DNA from: Candidatus Merdivicinus intestinigallinarum
Lineage (GTDB): Bacteria; Bacillota; Clostridia; Oscillospirales; Ruminococcaceae
Assembly: GCA_018713335.1 (NCBI GenBank)
Contig: DVOW01000020.1
Coordinates: 1 to 40,786, forward strand
Direction of reading: 5' to 3'
DNA length: 40,786 nucleotides
The position numbers and the translations under genes are program-made. The notes below the pieces were generated by a model. That model saw only the letters and a list, made by a program, of their open reading frames with translations. It was not told where the DNA came from and made no database searches. Below are positions 14,315 through 22,707 of the stretch, piece after piece. Within the stretch, counting starts at the first letter, position 1; the number at the start of each line of letters is the position of its first letter.

Positions 14315-14390
14315 TGGTGGGGACAACAGGGCTCGAACCTGTGACCTCCTGCTTGTAAGGCAGATGCTCTCCCAGCTGAGCTATACCCCC
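14315..14390 (-). tRNA. tRNA-Val (TAC), cluster 2
   Basis: A 76-nt cloverleaf with encoded CCA and anticodon TAC. First gene of the minus-strand cluster Val-Asp-Phe-Gly. Confidence 0.95.
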
Positions 14391-14422
14391 TTGTTTTTGA
14401 GTTTCTCTCAACAACAATAACT

Positions 14423-14451
14423 ATTATACACATGGAAGTCCCATTTGTCAA
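14423..14451 (-). promoter_or_regulatory. Promoter of tRNA cluster 2
   Basis: Minus strand TTGACA (14446-14451), 17 nt, TATAAT (14423-14428). Confidence 0.9.
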
Positions 14452-14500
14452 CCCTTTTTTTCAAAAAAATTGGAAAAAGGGAAAATTCACATTTTTTGCC

Positions 14501-14529
14501 TTTACTCGGTCCCGTTCCTGTGTTAAACT
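14501..14529 (+). promoter_or_regulatory. Promoter of the 95-residue unknown gene
   Basis: TTTACT (14501-14506), 17 nt, TAAACT (14524-14529), followed by GAAAGGGG and the ATG. Confidence 0.55.
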
Positions 14530-14567
14530 ATATGTAGCAGCTTATATGATAGAAAGGGGTTTTGTTA

Positions 14568-14855
14568 ATGCCGCAAGAGTTCTTCTTATATAAAGGCCGG
14601 CCGCTGGTGCGGAACAAGGACACCATTTATTACGGCCGCATGAGCGATCCCTATGTGGTCATGATGCAGATTAAGAGCCACCGGGACTTTTCCGATCTTT
14701 CCCTGGCGGACGACATCTCCATCCAGATGATGGCCACTGACCTGACCCTGCCGCCCCAGAAGCTGATTATCAAGCGGGCGGAAAAGAAGGGCCTTTATCA
14801 GGCCCTGGACATTGCCTCCATCTGGCTGGACCGGGAATGCGGGGCAGCAAACTAA
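14568..14855 (+). CDS. Conserved-looking hypothetical protein, 95 residues
   Basis: I do not recognise a named domain. The protein starts MPQEFFLYKGRPLVRNKDTI, has no signal peptide or membrane segment, and mixes beta-like and helical segments (ADDISIQMMATD, PPQKLIIKRAEKKGLYQALD). The ATG at 14568 is 8 nt after AAAGGGG; a TTG two codons earlier is less well placed. It has its own promoter and a strong terminator, and is convergent with gpsA. Normal codon use for the region suggests a real, resident gene, probably cytoplasmic. Confidence 0.7.
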   Translation: MPQEFFLYKGRPLVRNKDTIYYGRMSDPYVVMMQIKSHRDFSDLSLADDISIQMMATDLTLPPQKLIIKRAEKKGLYQALDIASIWLDRECGAAN

Positions 14856-14860
14856 AACGA

Positions 14861-14893
14861 AAATCCGGAGCGTGAAAAGCTCCGGATTTTTTC
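14861..14893. terminator. Bidirectional terminator between the unknown gene and gpsA
   Basis: AATCCGGAGC-gtgaaaa-GCTCCGGATT with A- and T-tracts on either side. Confidence 0.9.
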
Positions 14894-14894
14894 T

Positions 14895-15911
14895 TTACAA
14901 AATTTGTTCCAGCCAGACAGATTCGTCCTCGTGGCGGGAAGGGCGGCCCATTAAGTCGGATACCGCCTGCTTGGGGTCCTTGCCCTCCGTCAAAACCAGC
15001 TGGAGCTGCTCCACAATGGGCATGGTCACGCCTTTTTCCCGGGCCAGCTCCCAGGCGGTCCCGGCGGCGATACAGCCTTCCACCGTCATGCCGATGCGGG
15101 CAATCGCCTCTTTGGGAGGGACCCCCTGGCCGATGAGAATCCCGGCCCGGTGGTTGCGGGAGTGCATGCTGGTGCAGGTGACGATCAAATCGCCCACGCC
15201 GGCCAACCCGGAAAAGGTGGACCGTTTGGCGCCCATGGCGATCCCCAGCCGGGCGATTTCCGCCAGGCCCCGGGTGATCAGGGCTGCCCGGGCGTTGTCC
15301 CCAAGGTTCATGCCGTCGCAGATGCCCGCGCAGACGGCGATAATGTTTTTCAAGGCTCCGGACAGCTCCACCCCGATGACGTCGTCGCTGACGTAAATCC
15401 GGAAGGTAGGGTTGGACAGGGTTTCCTGGATATACTCCGCGCTTTTGCGGTTCTCGCAGGCGGCCACCACGGTGGTGGGGACGCCCCTGGCCACTTCCTC
15501 CGCGTGAGAGGGACCGGACAGGGCCACAATATCGAAGCCCGGGATCTCCTCGGCGATAATCTGGCTCAAACGTTTGTGGGAACCCTTTTCCAGGCCCTTG
15601 CCCACATTGGCCAAAACGGTCCCGGCCTTCAGGTAAGGCGCCGCAGCTCTGGCCGTTTCCCGGACGGCAAAGGAGGGGACGGCAAAAAGGACGCAGTCCG
15701 CCCCGGCAGCAGCGGAGATCTCCGTGGTCAATTCAATAGAAGGCTCTACCGGGACGCCGGGCAGCAGCTTTTTGTTTTCCCCGTTCCGGCGGATCTCCGC
15801 GATTTCTTCCGGGAATTTCCCCCAAAGGGTCACGTCGTGGCCAAACCTTTGGCACATCACCGCCAGGGACGTACCGAACCCGCCGGTGCCGAGTATTACG
15901 ATCTTTGCCAT
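14895..15911 (-). CDS. gpsA: Glycerol-3-phosphate dehydrogenase [NAD(P)+]
   Basis: A 338-residue enzyme that reduces dihydroxyacetone phosphate to sn-glycerol 3-phosphate for phospholipid synthesis. The N-terminal Rossmann motif is GTGGFGTS (residues 8-15), and the C-terminal substrate region contains GALKNIIAVCAGI and the NxRAALITRGL motif. The second of two close ATGs was chosen because GGAGG is 6 nt before it and abuts the first. It is 10 bp downstream of plsY, the next enzyme in the pathway, and ends the DUF512-DUF6886-der-plsY-gpsA run. Confidence 0.96.
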   Translation of the reverse strand: MAKIVILGTGGFGTSLAVMCQRFGHDVTLWGKFPEEIAEIRRNGENKKLLPGVPVEPSIELTTEISAAAGADCVLFAVPSFAVRETARAAAPYLKAGTVLANVGKGLEKGSHKRLSQIIAEEIPGFDIVALSGPSHAEEVARGVPTTVVAACENRKSAEYIQETLSNPTFRIYVSDDVIGVELSGALKNIIAVCAGICDGMNLGDNARAALITRGLAEIARLGIAMGAKRSTFSGLAGVGDLIVTCTSMHSRNHRAGILIGQGVPPKEAIARIGMTVEGCIAAGTAWELAREKGVTMPIVEQLQLVLTEGKDPKQAVSDLMGRPSRHEDESVWLEQIL

Positions 15912-15921
15912 TTCCATCCTC

Positions 15922-16575
15922 CTACTGTTTTTTCTTCTGCCCCAGCTTGTTTTCCGTGCCGTTCAGCAGCCGCTTGATGTTGCCCCGGTGCATGAAAATG
16001 ACGATCCCGCCGATGATCAGGGCCGAAAGGGTATCCAAAAACGGGTGGGGGGCGCCGCCGGTCAGGGCAAAAATCAGGGTGGCGATAGGGAAGGCCACTG
16101 CCGCCGAAATAGAGGCCAGGGACACGATCCGGCTGACGGCCACTACAAGAATAAACACCGCCAGAATGACCAAAAACACCTTCCAGTTGAGGACCACAAT
16201 GACGCCCGCCGACACCAAAATCCCTTTTCCACCCTTAAACCCGTAGAAAACCGGGAAGCAATGCCCCAGCATTACCAGCAGGGCGATGAGATAGTCGGCG
16301 TAAAAGGGCACGCCCCCGCCGATCCAGGAAAGGAGCAGGTGTCCCAAGAACACCGCCAGCATCCCCTTGCAGAAGTCGCCGATGGTGACCAGAAGGGCCG
16401 GCAGCTTCCCCACTGTCCGCAGGACGTTCGTCATGCCGGCATTCCCGCTGCCGTAATCTCGGATGTCCTTGTGGGCAAAGAGCCGGGTGACAATAATGGC
16501 GAAATTGATGCTTCCAATGAGATAAGCCAAAAAGCAGGAAAGCAGCAAGGCAAGAATCAGCAGGAATGTGTCCAT
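15922..16575 (-). CDS. plsY: Glycerol-3-phosphate acyltransferase PlsY
   Basis: A 217-residue integral membrane enzyme that moves an acyl group from acyl-phosphate to glycerol 3-phosphate, the first step of phosphatidic acid synthesis. The family motifs SINFAIIVTRLFAHKDIRDYGSGNAG (split here: SIN near residue 23; GSGNAGMTN near 43-51), GFKGGKG and the HRGNIKRLLNG tail are present, with about five membrane segments. Lies 25 bp after der and 10 bp before gpsA, whose product it uses. Confidence 0.96.
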   Translation of the reverse strand: MDTFLLILALLLSCFLAYLIGSINFAIIVTRLFAHKDIRDYGSGNAGMTNVLRTVGKLPALLVTIGDFCKGMLAVFLGHLLLSWIGGGVPFYADYLIALLVMLGHCFPVFYGFKGGKGILVSAGVIVVLNWKVFLVILAVFILVVAVSRIVSLASISAAVAFPIATLIFALTGGAPHPFLDTLSALIIGGIVIFMHRGNIKRLLNGTENKLGQKKKQ

Positions 16576-16600
16576 AACAATCGTCCTTTCGTGTCAGAGG

Positions 16601-17935
16601 TCAGTCAGTGTCGTTCCGGTCCCGTTCCCGGATGAGGAAGCGCACGGGGGTCCCTGTCAGGCCGAAGGTGTCCCGAATCTGGTTTTCCAGGTACCGCTGG
16701 TAGGAGAAGTGGAACAGGTCCTTGCGGTTGACAAAGGCCACGAATGTGGGGGGCTTGGTGGAAGCCTGGGTAATATAGTAGATTTTCAGCCGTTTGCCCT
16801 TGTCGGAAGGAGGCTGCATCCGGGCGGTGGCGTTGGCCAGCAGGTCGTTTAACGCGCCGGTGGTCACCCGCAGGGCGTTTTGGGCCGCCACCTGGTTAAT
16901 CATCTCATAGAGTTTGTTCACCCGCTGGCCCGTTAAAGCCGAAATAAAGACAAAGGGGACGTAGCTCATAAAACTGAAGCCCACCTTCAGGTTATTCACA
17001 TATTCCTGCATGGTTTTGTCGGTCTTGTCCGGGACGGCGTCCCATTTGTTGACCACCACAATGCAGCCCTTGCCCTGTTCGTGGGCGTAGCCCGCCACCT
17101 TGGAATCCTGCTCGGTGAAGCCCTCGGTGGCGTCGATGAGGATGAGACAGACGTCCGCCTGGTCCACGGCCATGTAGGACCGGAGGACGCTGTACCGCTC
17201 CACATTCTCCAAAACTTTGGATTTCCGGCGGATGCCGGCGGTGTCGATGAGGACATATTTGCCGAACTCGTTCTCCACATAGGTGTCCACGGCGTCCCGG
17301 GTGGTCCCGGCGATGTTGGACACAATGACTCGTTCCTCCCCGGCCATGCGGTTTACGAGAGAGGACTTGCCCACGTTGGGCTTGCCGATAATGGCCACCC
17401 GGGTGACTTCCTCGCCGTATTCCTCCCCGGTATCCTCCGGGAAGTGCGCAAACACCGCCTCCAAAAGGTCGCCGGTGCCGTGGCCGTGGACGGAAGAAAC
17501 GGCGATGGGGTCGCCTAGCCCTAAGTTATAAAACTCGTAAAATTCCGGGGGCACCTCGCCGATGCTGTCCACCTTGTTGACGCAGAGGACCACAGGCTTG
17601 CCGCTTTTTTGCAGCATATTGGCCACATCCTGGTCGGCGGCGGTGATGCCGCACTGCAGATCCGTCACCAAAATGATGACGTCCGCCCGTTCAATGGCCA
17701 CCTCCGCCTGGCGGCGCATCTGGGAAAGCAGGACATCGTCGGTATTGGGTTCAATGCCGCCGGTGTCCACCAGCATAAAACTCTTGTTGAGCCACTCGCA
17801 CTCGGCGTAGATCCGGTCGCGGGTGACGCCGGGGGTGTCCTCCACAATGGAGATCCGTTTGCCCACCAGCTTGTTGAACAGGGTGGATTTGCCCACATTG
17901 GGCCGCCCCACCACTGCGACAATGGGTTTTGCCAT
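16601..17935 (-). CDS. der: Ribosome assembly GTPase Der (EngA)
   Basis: A 444-residue protein with the diagnostic two GTPase domains in tandem: GRPNVGKST near residue 10 and GKPNVGKSS near residue 183, each with DTAG/DTGG and NKxD (NKVD, NKWD) motifs, followed by the KH-like domain. It is needed for maturation of the 50S subunit. Second-to-last upstream partner of plsY-gpsA, a conserved Clostridia neighbourhood. Confidence 0.97.
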   Translation of the reverse strand: MAKPIVAVVGRPNVGKSTLFNKLVGKRISIVEDTPGVTRDRIYAECEWLNKSFMLVDTGGIEPNTDDVLLSQMRRQAEVAIERADVIILVTDLQCGITAADQDVANMLQKSGKPVVLCVNKVDSIGEVPPEFYEFYNLGLGDPIAVSSVHGHGTGDLLEAVFAHFPEDTGEEYGEEVTRVAIIGKPNVGKSSLVNRMAGEERVIVSNIAGTTRDAVDTYVENEFGKYVLIDTAGIRRKSKVLENVERYSVLRSYMAVDQADVCLILIDATEGFTEQDSKVAGYAHEQGKGCIVVVNKWDAVPDKTDKTMQEYVNNLKVGFSFMSYVPFVFISALTGQRVNKLYEMINQVAAQNALRVTTGALNDLLANATARMQPPSDKGKRLKIYYITQASTKPPTFVAFVNRKDLFHFSYQRYLENQIRDTFGLTGTPVRFLIRERDRNDTD

Positions 17936-17992
17936 AGCGTTTTCCTTTCTTTTTCCTTATTTATATGGATTATTCTTCCTCAAATAAACTGG

Positions 17993-18514
17993 TCACGGTC
18001 TGGGCTGCGCAAAAGCCATCCTGCACAGCGACCAGTCCAGCGTGGACCCTTTTACCCGGTCCGCAATATCCCACAAACGATCGACGATCCGGATCTCGAC
18101 ATTCCGCGCCGCAAGCTGGCCGAACAAGTCCTTCACCTGGTATTTTGCAATAGGCGTCTGCCTGTTTTTTGAAACATAGTAACCGGCCGCAGCGTCCTGC
18201 AAAACAAAATCGTCCGGATCGAATTCATACAGATAGAGGACTGCGGACAGCATCGCCGGAACCCACTTGTTTTCGATCACGACGGCATAGCGCATGGTAT
18301 CCGATGAAAAAAACGCGCGCCGGTCCGCTTCTGTCGTTCTTTCCCCCACATGATAGGCCACCCGGGGACAGTCCCGGGGCGTCAGGAAATTGGGCAGATA
18401 AAACTCCTCCATGGCCCAGACCAACCCGGTCCCAGGGTCCAGATCCGCCCGTTTCGGGAGCCGGGGCAGAAATTCACGGATGTCCGGTTCTTCGCTGACA
18501 TGAAAAAGCCGCAT
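17993..18514 (-). CDS. DUF6886 family protein
   Basis: A 173-residue cytoplasmic protein beginning MRLFHVSEEPDIREFLPRLP. The start motif (FHVSEE.DI..F.PR) and GLVWAMEEFYLPNFLTPRDCPRV fit my memory of DUF6886; assignment was not tested by search. No membrane segment or catalytic motif of known enzymes. It sits between the radical SAM gene (19 bp gap) and der (57 bp gap) and is probably in the same transcript. Function unknown. Confidence 0.65.
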   Translation of the reverse strand: MRLFHVSEEPDIREFLPRLPKRADLDPGTGLVWAMEEFYLPNFLTPRDCPRVAYHVGERTTEADRRAFFSSDTMRYAVVIENKWVPAMLSAVLYLYEFDPDDFVLQDAAAGYYVSKNRQTPIAKYQVKDLFGQLAARNVEIRIVDRLWDIADRVKGSTLDWSLCRMAFAQPRP

Positions 18515-18532
18515 TCGATCCCTCCGCCTTCC

Positions 18533-19843
18533 TTACTCTTCCTCCCCCAGCATGCACCGCAGAAGCTCGTAGCCGTCGCTATTCACCATAGTAATAGGCA
18601 CACCCAAAGCCTCCTGTACCTCCGAGAGGGTCACGTCGTCCAAAAACACATCCTCGTGGAATTTCAAAAGGACGTCCGGCAGGAGCAGCTCCTCTCCCAA
18701 GTCCTTTCCTTTTAACTGGGCGATCAGATCCCGGCCGGTGATCAGCCCGGCCACCGTAATATCATGCCCGAAAAAGTCGTTGACAATGGGGCAGACCCTT
18801 CCTTTTAAATTATGCCACGTTTCTTTGGCCTCGTCAACCAGTTTCTGGATAAAAGGGGCGGCGGCCACGCCGGTGGCGATGGAAAAGTCCCGTTTCCGGC
18901 CGTCCGGCTCAAAAAAGGGGAGGGCGTCCCGGAACTGCTCCCGCTGGAGGGTCAGCATCCCCACGCCGTTTTCCAGCTGGCCGTAATCCCCGTAAAATTC
19001 CCCGTCGGGGAGAGAGCGCTCCGCTTTCAGGTAAAATTCGTCCGAGACGTAAAAGACCCGCTGGCCGTGTTTCGCGAACATTTCATCCCCGTGGCGGTCC
19101 ACCATGTCGATGACCGCCGCGGCCTCTTCCTTGGTATAGGGCCGCAGGGGGAAAAGCCCTTCCCGGTATTTGGTGAGGCCCACCGGCACGCAGGAAACAG
19201 TTTTCAGCGCCGGGACATACTCCGCCAAATCGTTTAAGGACCGTTCCAGCTCCGCCCCGTCGTTGATGCCGGGGCAGAGGACCAGTTGGGCGTTCATGGC
19301 AATGCCCCCGTCCGCCAGCCGCTTCAAAATGGACAGGGATTCCCCGGCGAAGCGGTTGTTCATCATTTTGCAGCGCAGCTCCGGGTTGGTGGTGTGGACG
19401 GAGATGTTCACCGGGGAGATCTTCATTTTAATGGTGCGTTCAATGTCGTGCTCCGTCAGGTTGGTCAGGGTAATATAATTGCCGTAAAGGAAGCTCAAAC
19501 GGGCGTCGTCGTCCTTGAAATATAAGGTGTCCCGCATCCCCGGAGGCATTTGGTCGATAAAGCAGAAAATGCACTTGTTCCGGCAGGAACGCTCCTTGTC
19601 CATGAGATAGCTGTCAAATAAGAGCCCCAATTCCTCGTATTCGTCCTTTTTCACCAGGACCTCCCTGGTTTCGCCGGAGGGGGCGCGATAGGAAAGGTTC
19701 AGCTTCCGGTCCATCATGTAGAACCGGTAATCCAAAACGTCCACGATTTCCTGGCCGTTAATGGCGAGAAGCTCCCCGCCCGCCTGGATTTTGGCCTTAT
19801 GGGCCGGGGAACCAGGCTCCACCCCGCAAATCCGTACAGCCAC
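18533..19843 (-). CDS. Radical SAM protein with PDZ and DUF512 domains
   Basis: A 436-residue protein: N-terminal PDZ-like domain (residues 1-60, GVEPGSPAHKAKIQAGGELL), then a radical SAM core with CxxxCxxC at Cys87/91/94 (CRNKCIFCFIDQ), then DUF512 to the end (VSDEFYLKAERSLP...). Expected to bind a 4Fe-4S cluster and S-adenosylmethionine; the substrate is unknown. GTG at 19843 was chosen because the family starts directly at the PDZ strand and AAAGGCGG precedes it; the longer reading frame to 19891 runs through the rpmF terminator. The gene is a regular neighbour of der in Clostridia. Confidence 0.88.
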   Translation of the reverse strand: MAVRICGVEPGSPAHKAKIQAGGELLAINGQEIVDVLDYRFYMMDRKLNLSYRAPSGETREVLVKKDEYEELGLLFDSYLMDKERSCRNKCIFCFIDQMPPGMRDTLYFKDDDARLSFLYGNYITLTNLTEHDIERTIKMKISPVNISVHTTNPELRCKMMNNRFAGESLSILKRLADGGIAMNAQLVLCPGINDGAELERSLNDLAEYVPALKTVSCVPVGLTKYREGLFPLRPYTKEEAAAVIDMVDRHGDEMFAKHGQRVFYVSDEFYLKAERSLPDGEFYGDYGQLENGVGMLTLQREQFRDALPFFEPDGRKRDFSIATGVAAAPFIQKLVDEAKETWHNLKGRVCPIVNDFFGHDITVAGLITGRDLIAQLKGKDLGEELLLPDVLLKFHEDVFLDDVTLSEVQEALGVPITMVNSDGYELLRCMLGEEE

Positions 19844-19869
19844 AGCCGCACCGCCTTTCTGTATTGAAA

Positions 19870-19916
19870 AAAAGCGCCCGATAAAGCGCATTACGCCTTA
19901 CCGGGCAGCCGGACAG
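19870..19916 (-). terminator. Terminator of yceD-rpmF
   Basis: Minus strand GCCCGGTAAGGCG-taat-GCGCTTTATCGGGC followed by GCTTTTTTTC. It lies 16 bp after the rpmF stop and overlaps the start region of the DUF512 gene. Confidence 0.75.
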
Positions 19917-19931
19917 ATCAAATCGGATGGC

Positions 19932-20114
19932 TTACGCATCTTTTTTGATAACCTCTACGTCTTTGTAATATCCGCAGTGCGGGCATACTTTGTGGGGGGC
20001 TTTCAGCTCGCCGCACTGGGTGCATTTGGAAAACGCAGGCATAGGGAGTTTCCAGACGTTGGAACGCCGTTTGTCTCTTCTAGCCTTCGATACTTTACTC
20101 TTCGGTACTGCCAT
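19932..20114 (-). CDS. rpmF: 50S ribosomal protein L32 (zinc-ribbon form)
   Basis: A 60-residue protein starting MAVPKSKVSKARRDKRRSNV, the standard L32 start. Cys31, Cys34, Cys44 and Cys47 make a complete zinc ribbon, i.e. the zinc-requiring paralogue type. The gene overlaps the end of yceD by 20 bp. Confidence 0.96.
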   Translation of the reverse strand: MAVPKSKVSKARRDKRRSNVWKLPMPAFSKCTQCGELKAPHKVCPHCGYYKDVEVIKKDA

Positions 20115-20658
20115 GGTTCGCACCTCCTTCACAGATTTCTGAACTCTCCGGAGCTTCCTCCATGGAATCCAGCAACTGACTCAAAACCGACAGCCTTGGG
20201 TCAATTTCCTTTTTTTCGCATTTGCAGCTGCCAAAATTCAGGTTCTGCCCGCAATGTTCGCAAAGACCCTTGCAGTCCTCGGAACAAAGCACCTTCCCCG
20301 GAAGCTCCAGCAGTATGTCCGTCCGCACCAGCTCGTCCAAATCCAGCTCGCCTCCGGGGCAGAGGATATAGTCCTCATCCTCGTCCGACTCCAGCTTTTG
20401 AACAAGAATATGGGAAAACTCCATACTTTCTTCCCGGCAGAAAGGCTCCAGACAGCGGTCGCAGACCAAATCCAGGGAAAATTTCACACAGAAAACCAGC
20501 CGTACCACTCCGGCGCGGTTTTCAATTTCCCCTGAACATTCCACGGGCGACTGGAAAGGATACCTGCCATACAGTTCTTCCTGACCGAAATCAAAGGTTT
20601 CCCGGAAGCTTCTCCGTTCCCCGACCAGGTCAAACAACTGCTTCAGATTCATTTTCAT
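20095..20658 (-). CDS. YceD/DUF177 family protein
   Basis: A 187-residue DUF177 protein. This family is almost always encoded directly upstream of rpmF, as here, and in known organisms it influences 23S rRNA accumulation. The core CDRCLEPFC.EESMEFSHILV (near residues 66-86) and a second Cys-rich segment CSEDCKGLCEHCGQNL (near 128-143) suggest metal binding. Start ATG at 20658 follows GAGGTG. It has a strong promoter overlapped by a perfect palindrome. Confidence 0.85.
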   Translation of the reverse strand: MKMNLKQLFDLVGERRSFRETFDFGQEELYGRYPFQSPVECSGEIENRAGVVRLVFCVKFSLDLVCDRCLEPFCREESMEFSHILVQKLESDEDEDYILCPGGELDLDELVRTDILLELPGKVLCSEDCKGLCEHCGQNLNFGSCKCEKKEIDPRLSVLSQLLDSMEEAPESSEICEGGANHGSTEE

Positions 20659-20682
20659 CTCGACACCTCATAATGCCACAAA

Positions 20683-20698
20683 TTGTATTATAATACAA
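20683..20698. promoter_or_regulatory. Perfect 16-bp palindrome over the yceD-rpmF -10 box
   Basis: TTGTATTATAATACAA covers the whole -10 element. It looks like an operator for a dimeric repressor, though AT-rich palindromes around TATAAT can arise by chance. No regulator gene is nearby. Confidence 0.4.
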
Positions 20699-20715
20699 AG
20701 CCCTTTCCTTGTCAA
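20687..20715 (-). promoter_or_regulatory. Promoter of yceD-rpmF
   Basis: Minus strand TTGACA (20710-20715), 17 nt, TATAAT (20687-20692). Confidence 0.85.
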
Positions 20716-20827
20716 CAGTTTTTTGAAACTTTTTCAAAACCGGAAAAACGCAAGAACCGAGCCTGTTTTTCCCTTTTATTTTAGCAGAAAACCGTCAAAA
20801 AGGCAACCCTTGGCGGCTCAGGTGGAA

Positions 20828-20901
20828 AACCCGGTAGAATTGTGGTTCAAGTGGAAATTTTCCGAAGTTTTCCACTTCAATTTCTTGAAAAAATCCGGGT
20901 T
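20828..20901. repeat. Long nested inverted repeat in the yceD-comM gap
   Basis: Outer arms AACCCGG (20828-20834) and CCGGGTT (20895-20901) enclose AAGTGGAAA and TTTCCACTT. The inner arms are the DnaA-box-like sequences themselves. Confidence 0.55.
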
Positions 20902-21050
20902 ATCCACACATTCCACCAAGTTTTCCACATTCCAAGCCACAAAATCCCCGGACACATGGTGAAAAACTCTCCATTTCCGAATAAATATTCTGTCTTTTCA
21001 TTACCATTTGTTGAATTTTTTGGCCTTTCCGGAAACATTTCCACACATTT

Positions 21051-21074
21051 GCGGGAAAAAATCAATTTTCCCGC
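21051..21074. repeat. Stem-loop GCGGGAAAA/TTTTCCCGC
   Basis: A perfect 9-bp stem with a 6-nt loop, 20 bp before the comM -35 box. It could end transcription arriving from upstream or be part of the DnaA-box region; no clear T-run. Confidence 0.45.
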
Positions 21075-21093
21075 ACAACCCCCGCTTTTTTCA

Positions 21094-21122
21094 TTGAACT
21101 ACCCTTCAAAATGTGGTAAACT
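21094..21122 (+). promoter_or_regulatory. Promoter of the comM-ilv-comEC run
   Basis: TTGAAC (21094-21099), 17 nt, TAAACT (21117-21122), 34 bp before the TTG start of comM. Confidence 0.6.
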
Positions 21123-21155
21123 AAAGGAAATACCGTCAAACAGGGGGAATTCAGG

Positions 21156-22691
21156 TTGTACGCCAAGATTATGAGCGCCGGAGTGTTTGGACTCAATGCT
21201 TACCCGGTGGAAGTAGAAGTGGATACCTTCCGGGGGATGCCGTCCTTTGAGGTGGTGGGTCTGCCGGACGCCGCCGTCCGGGAGAGCCGGGACCGGGTGC
21301 GGGCCGCTTTCAAAAACTGCGGCTACGAGTTCCCGGCCCAGAAGATCACCGTCAACCTGGCCCCGGCGGATCTGAAAAAGACCGGACCTTTATACGACCT
21401 GCCCATCTTCCTGGCCCTGCTTTCCGCCTGCGGCCAGACGGCGGCGGATTTTTCCGGCTCCCTGTTTTTGGGGGAGCTTGCCATGAACGGGGAAGTGCGC
21501 CGGGTCCAGGGGGCGCTGCCCATGACCATTTTGGCAAAAGACCAGGGCTTCTCCCGGATTTTCGTCCCGGCGGAAAACGAAAAGGAAGCCAGCGCCGTCC
21601 AGGGCATCGAGATTTACGGGGTAAAGGACGTCCGGGACGTGGTAGATTTCCTGGAAAACGTCCGGCCCCTGTCCCCGGTGGAACCCCTGGAATTCAAGCC
21701 CAGCTCCTCCCCCCATCAGCCGGACATGGCTGATGTAAGGGGCCAGGAGTTTGCCAAACGGGCTCTGGAAATCGCGGCGGCAGGGAGCCACAACGCCCTG
21801 ATGATCGGCCCGCCCGGTTCCGGAAAAAGCATGCTGGCCCAGCGGATCCCCTCGATTCTTCCGGATCTGACCTTCGAGGAGGCCATTGAAACCACCAAAA
21901 TCCATTCCATTGCCGGGGAGCTTTCCGCCGACCGGCCCATTTTAACGGAGCGGCCCTTCCGTTCCCCTCACCACACCGTTTCCCCGGCGGGGCTTTCCGG
22001 CGGCGGCTCCATCCCCCGGCCGGGAGAGATCTCCATGGCCCACAACGGGGTGCTGTTTTTGGATGAGCTTCCGGAATTTTCCCGTTCCGCCATGGAGATC
22101 CTGCGCCAGCCCATTGAAACCGGCGCCGTCACCATTTCCCGGGCCAGCGGCACCCTGACCTACCCCTGCCAGATGATCGTCATTGCCGCCATGAACCCCT
22201 GCCCCTGCGGGTATTACGGCCACCCCAGCCACCCCTGTTCCTGCACGCCGGGCCAGATTCAGCGGTACTTAAGCCGGGTCAGCGGGCCCCTTTTGGACCG
22301 GCTGGATCTGCACATCGACGTGGCTCCGGTCAAGTTCTCCGACCTGTCGGGCCTGGAAAAGGCCGAGTCCTCCGCTTCTATTAAACAGCGGGTGGACGCC
22401 GCCCGGAAGATCCAGACCGCCCGCTTTGCCGGGACAGATGTGCGCTGCAACGCCCAGATGCCCGCCGACATGGTGGCGGAATTCTGCCAGATTTCTCCGG
22501 AGGGGAGCCGCCTTTTGCAGCGGGCCTTCTCCCAGCTGGGCATGAGCGCCAGAGGGTACCACCGGATCTTAAAGGTGGCCCGCACCATTGCCGATTTGGA
22601 AGGGGAGGCGGAGATCCAAACCGCCCACCTGTCCGAAGCCCTGCAATACCGGAGCTTAGACCGAAAATATTTCGCCCGCACCGGGCGGTAG
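21156..22691 (+). CDS. comM: ComM/YifB family Mg-chelatase-like AAA+ ATPase
   Basis: A 511-residue protein with the N-terminal ComM (Lon-protease-like) domain (residues 1-170), a Mg-chelatase-type AAA+ domain with Walker A GPPGSGKS near residue 217, and the C-terminal MCM-like helical domain. In other bacteria ComM is a hexameric helicase that drives branch migration during natural transformation. The TTG start gives [22 protein letters not shown], matching the family N-terminus (usually MLAKV.SA...), and follows AGGGGG. First gene of a plus-strand run that also holds comEC. Confidence 0.93.
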   Translation: MYAKIMSAGVFGLNAYPVEVEVDTFRGMPSFEVVGLPDAAVRESRDRVRAAFKNCGYEFPAQKITVNLAPADLKKTGPLYDLPIFLALLSACGQTAADFSGSLFLGELAMNGEVRRVQGALPMTILAKDQGFSRIFVPAENEKEASAVQGIEIYGVKDVRDVVDFLENVRPLSPVEPLEFKPSSSPHQPDMADVRGQEFAKRALEIAAAGSHNALMIGPPGSGKSMLAQRIPSILPDLTFEEAIETTKIHSIAGELSADRPILTERPFRSPHHTVSPAGLSGGGSIPRPGEISMAHNGVLFLDELPEFSRSAMEILRQPIETGAVTISRASGTLTYPCQMIVIAAMNPCPCGYYGHPSHPCSCTPGQIQRYLSRVSGPLLDRLDLHIDVAPVKFSDLSGLEKAESSASIKQRVDAARKIQTARFAGTDVRCNAQMPADMVAEFCQISPEGSRLLQRAFSQLGMSARGYHRILKVARTIADLEGEAEIQTAHLSEALQYRSLDRKYFARTGR

Positions 22692-22707
22692 GAAAGGAGA
22701 ACCCCTC

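Larger units (their letters stand above)
20821..21120. promoter_or_regulatory. Cluster of DnaA-box-like sites upstream of comM
   Basis: One exact DnaA box TTATCCACA (20900-20908) and near-matches TTTTCCACC (20821-20829, reverse), TTTTCCACT (20868-20876), TTTTCCACA (20921-20929), ATTTCCACA (21037-21045) and TTTACCACA (21112-21120, reverse; it overlaps the comM -10). The region is AT-rich and lies in the 500-bp gap between yceD and comM, which holds no gene. Confidence 0.5.

Noticed and set aside
20821-21120. Chromosomal origin of replication
   Set aside because: DnaA-box-like sites are present, but dnaA, dnaN, rpmH or recF are not in the window, so oriC cannot be supported.
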